Shown piece by piece: positions 32,985 through 41,511 of a stretch of 64,000 nt of DNA. The stretch covers positions 124,001 to 188,000 of the forward strand of contig NZ_CAURPW010000005.1 of NCBI RefSeq assembly GCF_963526985.1, written 5' to 3'. The DNA comes from an uncultured Campylobacter sp. (GTDB lineage: Bacteria; Campylobacterota; Campylobacteria; Campylobacterales; Campylobacteraceae). Under the pieces are notes generated by a model, which saw only the letters and a program-made list of their open reading frames with translations, was not told where the DNA came from and did no database searches. Made by a program: the position numbers and the translations under genes. Positions within the stretch are counted from its first letter, which is position 1; each line of letters opens with the position of its first letter.

Positions 32985-33991
32985 AAAAATTTCAGACTAT
33001 TTTAGCCGCCGTTTTGTGCGTGGCCGTACTCGGCGGATGCAGCACGAAAAGGCAATATTTCGAACCGACCGACGTGCAAAATGAAAAAATCTCGGAAAAC
33101 AGGCTGCCTTCTAGCATCGCGACCGCGAGCCTAAACGGAGCGGTGCTAAAAAACGGCATGGTTATAACCAAAAGCGGCCTACTTGCGCCGGAGATAAAGC
33201 TGCCAAAGGGCTCAACCTTGTTAAACTACGGCGATGGTAAATTTATCAGCTCGGATTTAAACGGAAACTTGGTCGTCGAAAATAGCTCAAACGAAATTTT
33301 ATTTCAAAGAAGCTTTGACCAAGCCGTCGTATCGGCCGCTCTTGAGGGCGACAAGCTCGCTGCTTTAACCGCGAGTAACGTCATATATCTCATCGATATT
33401 TCGACAAACGAGGTTTTGCTCGAGTTTGAGAGCTCAAACGTCTATGCGCAAGACTCCCGCGTCGCGGCGCCGTTATTTATGAGCTCGCTCGTCATTTTCC
33501 CTACGCTTGACGGCAAGATCATGATCGTAGATAAAAGCCAAGGCCGAATTTTACGCGACGTAATCGTTAGCAGCGAACAGTTTTTTAACAACGTAATATC
33601 TCTAAACGTCGTAAACGACACGATGATAGCCGCCACTGGCAAGCGTATCGTCTCGATAAATCCGGAAAAAACGGTTTATTTTAACGGCGAGATCAAAGAC
33701 GTAGTCATAAACGGCGAACACGTATATATCCTACTAAAAGACGGCAAAATCGTGCTTAGCGACCTAAATTTGAAAAAAATTAAAGACGCGTATTTTAAAT
33801 TCGCCATCTTTTCAAGCGCCACCGTTTATAACGGCTCGCTTTATATAATGGAAAAAACGGGTTATCTAATCAAGACCGATTTAGCGCTTGATAACGCCAA
33901 AATTTACGAGCTTTCAGACGAGGTCGAGAGCCAAATTTTCGCCGGCGCGAAAGAATTTTACTACGACGATTACAGCCTAGAGCTTAAATGA
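32981..33991 (+). CDS. BamB-like outer-membrane lipoprotein (PQQ beta-propeller)
   Basis: 336 residues. Signal peptide with lipobox LGGC (Cys about 20), followed by repeated beta segments (ISSDLNGNLVVENSSNEIL, GKIMIVDKSQGRI, VYILLKDGKIVL) that fit a PQQ-like propeller. BamB is the lipoprotein partner of BamA in outer-membrane protein insertion. The propeller is shorter than E. coli BamB (392) and divergent. Pairing with a YfgM-like gene supports the assignment; a related propeller lipoprotein with another role cannot be excluded. Confidence 0.65.
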   Translation: MKKFQTILAAVLCVAVLGGCSTKRQYFEPTDVQNEKISENRLPSSIATASLNGAVLKNGMVITKSGLLAPEIKLPKGSTLLNYGDGKFISSDLNGNLVVENSSNEILFQRSFDQAVVSAALEGDKLAALTASNVIYLIDISTNEVLLEFESSNVYAQDSRVAAPLFMSSLVIFPTLDGKIMIVDKSQGRILRDVIVSSEQFFNNVISLNVVNDTMIAATGKRIVSINPEKTVYFNGEIKDVVINGEHVYILLKDGKIVLSDLNLKKIKDAYFKFAIFSSATVYNGSLYIMEKTGYLIKTDLALDNAKIYELSDEVESQIFAGAKEFYYDDYSLELK

Positions 33992-34320
33992 CGAAGCAAG
34001 AAATTTATCAAGTTCTGGAAGCTAAAAAGATTGTTTTAAAAAATTTAAGCTGGACACAGCTTGATAAATTTACCAAAAAAAAGACCCTTGCCGCGCTTAC
34101 GGGCGTCGATATGAAGGGCTTTTATACGCTTATATTTTTTCGCAGCGCAAAGGCTAGATTTTTGAGCAAAGAATTTGAAGCGATTGATGAAATAGCTAGC
34201 AAAATCGCCGAACAAACGGGTATAAATTTTAAGAAAAAGGCTATTTTTTATAGCTCGGATATCTGCTCAAAAACCGTAAATTTGATGAAAGAAAACGGCT
34301 ACAAATATGACTCTATGTGA
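33988..34320 (+). CDS. Conserved hypothetical protein
   Basis: 110 residues, no signal peptide or membrane segment, basic (KKTLAALTGVDMKGFYTLIFF). It overlaps the BamB-like stop (ATGA) and the coaX start by 14 bases, so it is part of the operon. I do not recognise the family. FYTLIFFRSAKARFLSKE and KKKAIFYSSDICSK suggest alternating strands and helices of a small alpha/beta fold. Confidence 0.7.
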   Translation: MTKQEIYQVLEAKKIVLKNLSWTQLDKFTKKKTLAALTGVDMKGFYTLIFFRSAKARFLSKEFEAIDEIASKIAEQTGINFKKKAIFYSSDICSKTVNLMKENGYKYDSM

Positions 34321-34936
34321 CGTAGGCAATACTAACGCCACCTTTTTTGAAGACGGCAAAATCACCAAAATCAAGCTCGAAAATTTCAAAGATTTTAAAA
34401 GCGATGAGAGGATTTATTTCATCAGCGTAAACGACGAGATGACTCAAAGACTTCGCAGTTTATCTAAATTCGTAAATTTAGAGCCGTATTTCGAGCTAGA
34501 TACTATCTATAGCGGCCTTGGTATCGACCGAGTCGCTAGCTGCTACGCCGTAAAAAACGGCCTCATCATCGATGCCGGTAGCGCCATAACAATGGACGTA
34601 ATGATGAACTCGATGCATCTTGGCGGCACGATAATGCCGGGTATCTCGCACCTTTTAAAGGCTTGCGAAACGATTTCGCCCAGACTTAAAATCTCGCTAA
34701 ATTCACAAATCGATCTCGACGCGCTCCCGCAAAAAACGGCCGACGCGGTAAGCTACGGCATCATAAAACCAATTTTGCTCCTCATCGAAAACATGGCAAA
34801 CGGCTCGAAAATCTACTTCACGGGCGGCGACGGCGAGTTTTTATCGCGCTTTTTTACCGACAGCATCTACGACCGTATGCTCGTTTTTCGCGGGATGCAA
34901 AAATTAATCGAACAAAAAAAGGACATTTTATGCTAA
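34307..34936 (+). CDS. coaX: Type III pantothenate kinase
   Basis: 209 residues, shorter than many CoaX proteins (about 250) as is usual in Campylobacter. The first step of coenzyme A synthesis: phosphorylation of pantothenate. Sites: CDVGNTNATFF (P-loop-like, about 4-14), GLGIDRVASCYA (about 68-79), and DAGSAITMDVM with HLGGTIMPG (ASKHA-fold, catalytic Asp and K+ site). It overlaps the previous gene by 14 bases and hisG by seven. Confidence 0.9.
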   Translation: MTLCDVGNTNATFFEDGKITKIKLENFKDFKSDERIYFISVNDEMTQRLRSLSKFVNLEPYFELDTIYSGLGIDRVASCYAVKNGLIIDAGSAITMDVMMNSMHLGGTIMPGISHLLKACETISPRLKISLNSQIDLDALPQKTADAVSYGIIKPILLLIENMANGSKIYFTGGDGEFLSRFFTDSIYDRMLVFRGMQKLIEQKKDILC

Positions 34937-35538
34937 CGGTTGCTTTACCCAAAGGCCGCATTGCCGACGAAACGCTTGAGATTTTTAGGAAAATTTTTAA
35001 TAGCTCGTTTGAATTTGAGGACAGAAAACTGCTGATGAGCGAGGGCGATTTTAAATTTCTAATGGTTCGCAACCAAGACATCCCGACCTACGTCGTAAAC
35101 GGCGCTGCCGATATCGGCGTGGTAGGTCTTGACGTACTTGAGGAACATCACCCGGACGTCTTGCGCCTACTTGATCTAAAGATCGGCAAATGCCGCGTCT
35201 GCGTGGGCGTCAAAGAGGGCGAGGATCTAAATTTAAACGCGCCCGAGCTAAAAATCGCCACCAAAATGCCGCACATATCGCGTAATTATTTCGCCGCGAA
35301 GGCTACCGCTCTAAAAATCATCAAGCTATACGGCTCGATCGAGCTAGCGCCGCTAGTTGGCCTTGCCGATGCTATCGTAGACGTCGTGGAAACGGGCACG
35401 ACGATGAAACAAAACGGACTAAAAGTTGCCCAGACTATCATGCAAAGCTCGGCGTACCTCATCGCAAACAAAAATAGCTTTATCATCAAAAAAGACGAAA
35501 TTTTATCGCTTTACGAAAAGATCAAAGCGCAAATTTAG
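34930..35538 (+). CDS. hisG: ATP phosphoribosyltransferase, short form
   Basis: 202 residues; first step of histidine synthesis, joining PRPP to ATP. It starts MLTVALPKGRIADETLE and has the family signature VDVVETGTTMKQNGL (about 156-170) that binds PRPP. The C-terminal regulatory ACT-like domain of the long form is absent, so a HisZ subunit elsewhere is expected for activity and feedback control. Last gene of the operon; a small hairpin (35573-35588) without T-tract follows. Confidence 0.93.
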   Translation: MLTVALPKGRIADETLEIFRKIFNSSFEFEDRKLLMSEGDFKFLMVRNQDIPTYVVNGAADIGVVGLDVLEEHHPDVLRLLDLKIGKCRVCVGVKEGEDLNLNAPELKIATKMPHISRNYFAAKATALKIIKLYGSIELAPLVGLADAIVDVVETGTTMKQNGLKVAQTIMQSSAYLIANKNSFIIKKDEILSLYEKIKAQI

Positions 35539-36396
35539 GCTAAAAATATCTACTGCGCGATCAAATTGAGATAAGCCTCCGTTAGGCTATAAACGAAAAA
35601 CGCCCAAACCCCAATCCGTCGCAGATTCGTAGCGTAAAATTTAAGTTAGAGCGACCAAGCCAAAAAGATACGAGGCATCGGTTCGCGCGCATAATCAAAG
35701 CCTTTTCAAATATAAATTTAGCCTCGATTTCGCCAAATAGCAAATTTATCAAACCCGTGACCTTTAAAAAAGCAAGCTCGCTATTTTGCGAAGCTAACAG
35801 AGCCGCGTTTGTAAACGCCGTGCGTAAAACCGCTTTAAAATACGTACAGATAATAGACAAAGGCGCTGCGCTAAATTACATCTAAAGGAAACGACTAAGG
35901 CGATAAAAGCGGGCCGCACCCTTAAAGACTACGCAAACGGCGGAGAAAAACGGCACAAGCAAAGAACAAACGATTTACGAACTTCGTCAAATAAGGCGCC
36001 GAGCAAATACGAACAACGACGGATCGACAAGGCCTGGCGATGAAGGAAGGCGGATTATCCTATAAATTTTTACCGAAAGTATAAATTATGTCTTAAAAAT
36101 AAGCAAAAATCGGCGAGAATTTAAATGAATAAAAACTAGCATAAATTTGTACGGCACCCTTGAGAATAAAAGCTGCTTTTCAAGCTCCTGTTTCAAAATC
36201 TCTTAAATCTAGGGGCGGTTTAGCTAAATGCTCTTAAGCCGCCGTATTCACGGGTTTTGGCTGATACGGGCGGCATAGGCACGAGTAAATTTAGCTGCAT
36301 AGGACGGCGATTTACCGACCTCGATATTGCGGTTTTTTGGCGCGGGCACATTACTGGACGACCGCGAACGTACCTGACAGCGTTTTATCCGCCTCG
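35539..36396. other. Large gene-free region
   Basis: About 860 bases between convergent hisG and the GGDEF-EAL gene. No frame has both a ribosome binding site and coding bias, and no tRNA is seen. The region is less AAATTT-rich than the other spacers and holds short pseudo-coding stretches, for example 35660-35990, so an old gene remnant is possible but not identifiable. Candidate repeat GCGGTTTAGC...GCTCTTAAGCCGCC near 36220-36243 could form a hairpin. Confidence 0.5.
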
Positions 36397-38319
36397 CTAC
36401 TCCAGCAGGCTATCTCGCGGTTCGCCTAGATAAAAGCCCTGAAATTCGTCCACGCCCAGGCGCACGCAGGTATCAAACACCTCTTTTGAGTGGACAAACT
36501 CGGCTATTACGGTGATGTCTAGCTGATTAGCAAAGGCTATGATCGCGCTAGCTATCGCCCGAGAATCCTCGCTAGAGTCTATATTTTTGATGATCGAGCC
36601 GTCTATTTTGATGTAGTCGGGCTTTAGCTTTAGGATATAGGAGAAGTTGCTATAACCCGAGCCAAAATCATCTATGGCTATCTTTGCGCCCATCCTTCGC
36701 ACGCGTTCGATAAATGCGCCGATACGCTCGATATTTTCTATATTTTCATCCTCTAGTATCTCAAATATTACCCTTGAGGCGATCTTGTATCTGTTTAGCC
36801 TCTCGATGATAAACGCGCTCACGTCGCCGTCGGTCATATCTCGTCCGGATAAATTTACCGAGATGATGGCGCTAGGCTTATCTTTGATTAGCTTAAAGCT
36901 CTTTTCGATTAGCATTTTTTCGATATCGGTATAGCGTTTGATGCGTTTTGAAACCTCTAAAAAGACGCTCGGCGAGATGATTTCAGAGCTATTTTGGATA
37001 CGGATTAGCGTTTCGTATTTTAACACCTTGCCGTCTTTGTTAAATATCGGTTGATAAAACGGCACGATTTTATCGTTTATTATGGCGTTTCGTATCATAT
37101 TTGATCGCTTGATTTGCTCGGCGTATTGAGGAGTGTCGTCGATATTTTTAAAGTAGCAAAAGAAATCCTTGCCGCTTTGCTTTGCAAACTCAAGCGCCGT
37201 CGTAGCTTTTTTAAACGTATCGGTCTCGTCTAGCGCAAAGCCTACCGTGCAGTATATCTCTATCTCGATTTGCTCGCCTCCGTCTTTAGACACGTCTATG
37301 ACCAGCCCTTTTATACTCTCTAAAAGCTCGCTTGCCAAATCCTCGTATCTGTCTATGAAATAATCGGCGTCTTCGACTAGAGCAAACTGATCAGGCCCCA
37401 CGCGGTAAGCCGCCATGTCGTTATCCTTTGCGAATTTTCTAGCTATTTGCGCCATTTTGAGTAAAATTTGATCGCAAGCCTCGGCGCCGAAGTAGTTATT
37501 CATCTTTCTAAACTCGTCTATATCCACGACTACGATTTTAGGACTCTTCATAGTCGCTACGTCGCGCTCTAAAGCCGTTTTGTTGGGTAGTCCAGTTAGC
37601 GCGTCGCTATATAGGCGCTTTTGCATCTCGGAGTTATTGGCTAGTAGCCTAGCGTTGGTTTTCATTAGCGAAATTTGACTGTTTTTGATATTTCTAAAAA
37701 AGAGCCAATACTGAAACACGCAAATAAGCATCATGATAAGGGTAACTAAAACGGTATTTTTCATATTTACGGCAAGCCAAGTAAAAAAACGCGGGTCGTC
37801 AAATCCTGAAATTTTTACCGCGTGAACCATATCGTAGCCCAGTATCACGCCGTCTGTTTTTTTAAAATAGCAAACCTCGGCCTTATTATCCGCAATCAGA
37901 CGAATGCGCTTATAAATGCCCTTTTGCTCCAAATCCGTATGCGCCCGAGAGTCCATATCGCAAAATTTATAGGGCAAAATTTCGCCTATTAAATTAGGAT
38001 GCTGCGAGCTGGCAAGCACCGTAAGTTCGTTTTTATCTCCAGTTTGCTTAAATATCCAAGCAGGAACCGAATTAGCCGCTTCGGCATACCTTTGAAACTC
38101 GTTTATATCGCGCTTGGCCACTTGTTTATAAATCATTTCTACTACGTTCATATATGCCTCGGCTTTAGCGTCTATGCCGATGTTTGAAGGGTAATTAACG
38201 GAGTCTTGAAATTTATTATAAAATATAAAACAAACGGCTATACACGAACATATCACAAGCACGACGATAGGTAAAACGAGGTAGCGAGTTGCCTTGCTCT
38301 TAGATTCTAAATTTTGCAT
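36397..38319 (-). CDS. GGDEF-EAL membrane protein, probable c-di-GMP phosphodiesterase
   Basis: 640 residues: membrane helix about 14-34, periplasmic sensor domain about 35-185, second helix about 188-208, degenerate GGDEF domain (about 232-390) and EAL domain (about 400-635). The GGDEF active site reads RVGPDQFAL, so cyclase activity is not expected. In the EAL domain the motif is ETL instead of EAL, but the metal and catalytic residues are kept (VNLSGRD, FEILEDE, AIDDFGSGYSNF, IKIDGS, IAEFV, QGFYLG). It probably degrades or senses c-di-GMP in response to a periplasmic signal. Single gene. Confidence 0.88.
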   Translation of the reverse strand: MQNLESKSKATRYLVLPIVVLVICSCIAVCFIFYNKFQDSVNYPSNIGIDAKAEAYMNVVEMIYKQVAKRDINEFQRYAEAANSVPAWIFKQTGDKNELTVLASSQHPNLIGEILPYKFCDMDSRAHTDLEQKGIYKRIRLIADNKAEVCYFKKTDGVILGYDMVHAVKISGFDDPRFFTWLAVNMKNTVLVTLIMMLICVFQYWLFFRNIKNSQISLMKTNARLLANNSEMQKRLYSDALTGLPNKTALERDVATMKSPKIVVVDIDEFRKMNNYFGAEACDQILLKMAQIARKFAKDNDMAAYRVGPDQFALVEDADYFIDRYEDLASELLESIKGLVIDVSKDGGEQIEIEIYCTVGFALDETDTFKKATTALEFAKQSGKDFFCYFKNIDDTPQYAEQIKRSNMIRNAIINDKIVPFYQPIFNKDGKVLKYETLIRIQNSSEIISPSVFLEVSKRIKRYTDIEKMLIEKSFKLIKDKPSAIISVNLSGRDMTDGDVSAFIIERLNRYKIASRVIFEILEDENIENIERIGAFIERVRRMGAKIAIDDFGSGYSNFSYILKLKPDYIKIDGSIIKNIDSSEDSRAIASAIIAFANQLDITVIAEFVHSKEVFDTCVRLGVDEFQGFYLGEPRDSLLE

Positions 38320-38808
38320 CGACCTTCTTTTGTAACTTTATCGCCATTTTATCATTATTTATTTAAGTTAATCATTAAAGCTAAAATTTATAAAAATAAT
38401 TTGCGCGGCAAAAAAGCGAAGCAAGAAAACGAGCGGATAAAACGACTATGCAGACGGCTGATTTTTCGTCGCTCTTTTTTGCTAGCTTTTAAGCGACTAG
38501 GCGCCGTCGCTAAATTTTAAAGCTCCAAATTTACAAAGAAGCGTAAATATGCTTAAATTTGACATTTTCAGGGTGCGTATCTCGGTGAGTAAAATTTCGA
38601 ATTAAATTTGTAAATTTGACTCCAAATTTGAGCGTAAAGAGTCAAGGCGAAGTATCGTGAGATGATTTTTTGAGTTTTCTACTTCGCAAGCTCGCAGCTG
38701 CAAGCAGAAGAAGCAAAATTGGGCGTGCACTAGGCATATAGCCTGCGGAGCGAAAATTTTACGAAATCTCGGAAAAGCGCTCGCGAGACGAGCCGTAGCA
38801 AGGCAAAT
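38320..38808. other. Gene-free spacer with dispersed repeat
   Basis: About 490 bases between the divergently placed GGDEF-EAL start and the end of mutS2. It contains AAATTTGA-type words and a 21-base segment (38690-38710) that recurs inverted at 44494-44514. No gene seen. Confidence 0.5.
38690..38710 (-). repeat. Dispersed repeat, copy A
   Basis: The minus strand reads CTTCTGCTTGCAGCTGCGAG followed by C; the plus strand at 44494-44514 has the same word with one change. Both copies lie just beyond the 3' end of leftward genes. Confidence 0.4.
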
Positions 38809-41163
38809 TTACAGCCTTACTATCTGCGCTCCAACCCCCCCCTGCCCCGCCGGCGCGTCGAAAAACTCCTTCACGCTCGGATGCTCGCGCAAGAAATTTT
38901 TGACCGCGTAGGCGAGCTTGCCCGTGCCGATGCCGTGATACACCTGCACCTCGTCAAAGCCCATCACTAGGCTATCTGAGATAAATTTATCCAGTTTTTG
39001 CACCGCTTCGTCGGCACGCAGGCCGTGTAGATCGAGCGTGACGCTAGCGTTTTGCGGCTTTTGCACGCTTAGATTTATGCCAGATTTTTTCGCGGGTACT
39101 GGCGTTTCGCCGCTGATTTTTAGCTGATTTATCGGTACGCGCATGCTCACGTTGTCGGTTTGTATCACGGCGTCATTTTTGCTAAGGCTTGCCACGACGC
39201 CTTTTATCTTGCCGTATTTTACGCGGTCGCCGACTTTTAGCTCGGGCGGGGCGGAGATTTCTGGCTTTTGCACGGCGCGTTTGGCCTCGTTTGCGCGGTT
39301 TAGGGCGCGCTGTTTTTCTTTAGTATCGTCTAGATTTATCGCTCGCCTAGCTTCGTTTATCGCCTTGAAATACTCCCGCTCCAGCCGCGTTATAACCTCA
39401 TGTTGCTCGGCCTCGGCTCGCTCTTTTTGCTCTTTTAAATTTTCGATTAGCGAGTCTAGCTTTTGCTCTTTTTTCTCGGCGCTTTCGAGTTTTTCTTTGA
39501 GCTGCACCTCCAAATTCAGCGTCTTTGTGATGATTTCGTTTAGATTTTCTTTGTCTTCGCCGTAGATTTTCTTCGCCTGCGCGACCAAATTTGCCGCGAT
39601 GCCGTATCTAGCCGCGGTCTCAAAGGCGTACGATTTACCGATCGTGCCTTTTAAAAACTCAAATTTAGGCCGCGAGTTTTCCTCGTCGTATAGCGCCGCG
39701 ACTAGCTCTACGTCTGGGTTTTTAGCTAGTAGCATCGCAAGGCGCTTGTGGTGGGTGGTGATGATCATCTTGATATCCTGACCCATCAGCCGCTCGATCA
39801 TCACGCCGTACAGGCTTGCCGCCTCCTCAAAGTCCGTTCCCAGCTCAATCTCATCGACTCCGATGAGCAAATTTTTCTTCGTAAAAAGCTTGGAAAAATG
39901 CACCATGCGCCCGGCAAAAGTCGAGATGTCGTTTTTCACGTTTTGCGGATCTTCGATGATGGCGTCAAATTCCTTGAAATTTCCGATCTGCGAATTTTGC
40001 GCGTTTATGCGCATCGGCAGCAGGTATTTGGCTAGAAAGGCCGCCGCTATCAGCGATTTTAGCAGCATTGATTTACCGCCTGCGTTTACGCCGGTGATCA
40101 GTAGCACCTTTTTACTAAAATCGATACTGATGCTTTTTGGATTTTTTAGCGCGGGATGGGCGAAATTTGCCAGTTTTAAATTTGACCCGCTGCTTGGCAG
40201 CACGAACTCAAAATCCGCGCTTTTAGCCGTAAAAACTCGCGCGCAGTAGGCGTCAAACACGTCAAACGCTCCGTTTATAAATTTTAAAAACGGCAAGGCC
40301 TTGTGCATCGCGGAGCTAAAAATTTTGCAGTGCTCGTAGACGATTTCCTCTTTTTTATCCAGCAGCTCGCTTTGCTCTTTTTTGAGTTTTTGGATGTTTT
40401 CGGGTGCGACGTAGAAGTAGCCGCCCGAGCTTCTAGCCACGACCGTGCCCTTTAGCACGTGGTTAAACCCGCCTCGCACGAGCAGCGCCTCGACCGAGCT
40501 GATGTAGTGCACCTGCGTATCGACGAGGTATGGCGTGATGGATTTTGAGTAGATGAGGCGGCGCAGATCGGCGTCTATTTGCGCTCTTTTGGCACTAAAG
40601 GCGTCTCTGATACCGCCTAGACGCTCGTCTACTTCGTCTTTTAGCTCGCCGTTTTTGTCAAATGAATTTGCGAGCTTTAACATCGGCTGCGGGATTTCTA
40701 TTTTAGCGAGCCACTCGCCCAGTTTGCCCTCAAATCTTAGCGTTTTTAGGTAGGTAAAATAGCTAATTATCTTAGCAAACTCGAAAATCTCGCTCACGTG
40801 CAGCGTGGCTTGTTTGCTAAGGCGCATGAGCGCGTCGTCTAGGTTTTGAGCCGGTGCGGGCGGATCAAACTGCTTTTGCGAGAGTTCTAAAATTTTCTCA
40901 TAATGCAACCTGCTGTCGCCCGCCATAAAAAGCGGCTTTGGGCGCGCTAGAAAGGAGTTAAACCGCTCCATATAGCCTTGCAGGTCTAAAATTTTTATAA
41001 GCCGCTCAAAGCTTTCCGCGTTTGCAAATTCTTTTTGCTCGCGGTGCGCCGAGGCGTCCGAAATATCGCCGTTTCTTTGCTCGCGCGAGCCGTTATTTTC
41101 GAGCCCGCCAGCCTCCCAAGCGCCGCTTTTAGTCAAATTTTGATTATCTTTAAAATTTCGCAA
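38809..41163 (-). CDS. mutS2: MutS2 (DNA-processing ATPase with Smr nuclease domain)
   Basis: 784 residues. The ATPase has Walker A TGVNAGGKSMLLKSL (about 358-372) and Walker B LLIGVDEIELGTDFEE; a coiled-coil follows, then a KOW-like patch (KVGDRVKYGKIKGVV) and a C-terminal Smr domain (LDLHGLRADEA, VYHGIGTGKL). In epsilonproteobacteria MutS2 is the only MutS and acts in recombination control and ribosome rescue/collision response, not mismatch repair. Starts at TTG directly after the upstream stop with AAAGG nearby. Residues 1-50 are an unusual polar extension. A G8 run (38835-38842) codes for Gln-Gly-Gly-Val 11 codons before the stop. Confidence 0.93.
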   Translation of the reverse strand: MRNFKDNQNLTKSGAWEAGGLENNGSREQRNGDISDASAHREQKEFANAESFERLIKILDLQGYMERFNSFLARPKPLFMAGDSRLHYEKILELSQKQFDPPAPAQNLDDALMRLSKQATLHVSEIFEFAKIISYFTYLKTLRFEGKLGEWLAKIEIPQPMLKLANSFDKNGELKDEVDERLGGIRDAFSAKRAQIDADLRRLIYSKSITPYLVDTQVHYISSVEALLVRGGFNHVLKGTVVARSSGGYFYVAPENIQKLKKEQSELLDKKEEIVYEHCKIFSSAMHKALPFLKFINGAFDVFDAYCARVFTAKSADFEFVLPSSGSNLKLANFAHPALKNPKSISIDFSKKVLLITGVNAGGKSMLLKSLIAAAFLAKYLLPMRINAQNSQIGNFKEFDAIIEDPQNVKNDISTFAGRMVHFSKLFTKKNLLIGVDEIELGTDFEEAASLYGVMIERLMGQDIKMIITTHHKRLAMLLAKNPDVELVAALYDEENSRPKFEFLKGTIGKSYAFETAARYGIAANLVAQAKKIYGEDKENLNEIITKTLNLEVQLKEKLESAEKKEQKLDSLIENLKEQKERAEAEQHEVITRLEREYFKAINEARRAINLDDTKEKQRALNRANEAKRAVQKPEISAPPELKVGDRVKYGKIKGVVASLSKNDAVIQTDNVSMRVPINQLKISGETPVPAKKSGINLSVQKPQNASVTLDLHGLRADEAVQKLDKFISDSLVMGFDEVQVYHGIGTGKLAYAVKNFLREHPSVKEFFDAPAGQGGVGAQIVRL
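38835..38842 (-). repeat. G8 tract near the 3' end of mutS2
   Basis: Eight consecutive G on the coding strand within the last 12 codons (plus strand CCCCCCCC). Long enough to slip in Campylobacter. A change would alter only the final residues of the Smr domain. Confidence 0.5.
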
Positions 41164-41511
41164 TTATTCGCCTTTAAATTCGCAGCCCTCAAGCGCGATC
41201 TTGACGCTGTTTAGTTCCTTTGCCGCGCGTTTTGCGACGAAGGATGACGTGCCGAACTCGTAGTTAAATTTAGTATTATTTACGTTAAAATTCCCGCATT
41301 TTAGGGTTTTGCCTTGATTAAAAAGCGCGACTAGCTCCAGCCTTTTGCCCTGCTCGCTTTCTAGCCTGGTCTCGTAAAAATATAGCGCCGCCGCGACAAA
41401 AATAACTGAAAAAGTGATGATAAATTTCGCCTTTTTGCTTAGCTTCTCGTCGCTCACGCTAAATATCGCGATCGCGGCAAGCACGCCTAAAAGTACGATT
41501 ATGACCCTCAT
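41164..41511 (-). CDS. Small membrane protein between murC and mutS2
   Basis: 115 residues with two hydrophobic helices (about 2-18, RVIIVLLGVLAAIAIFSV, and 29-47, FIITFSVIFVAAALYFY), then a periplasmic or cytoplasmic soluble part with two Cys (LKCGNFNV, LEGCEFKGE) that could form a disulfide. Family not recognised; a small protein at this place is conserved in Campylobacter. Four-base overlap with murC. Confidence 0.7.
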   Translation of the reverse strand: MRVIIVLLGVLAAIAIFSVSDEKLSKKAKFIITFSVIFVAAALYFYETRLESEQGKRLELVALFNQGKTLKCGNFNVNNTKFNYEFGTSSFVAKRAAKELNSVKIALEGCEFKGE

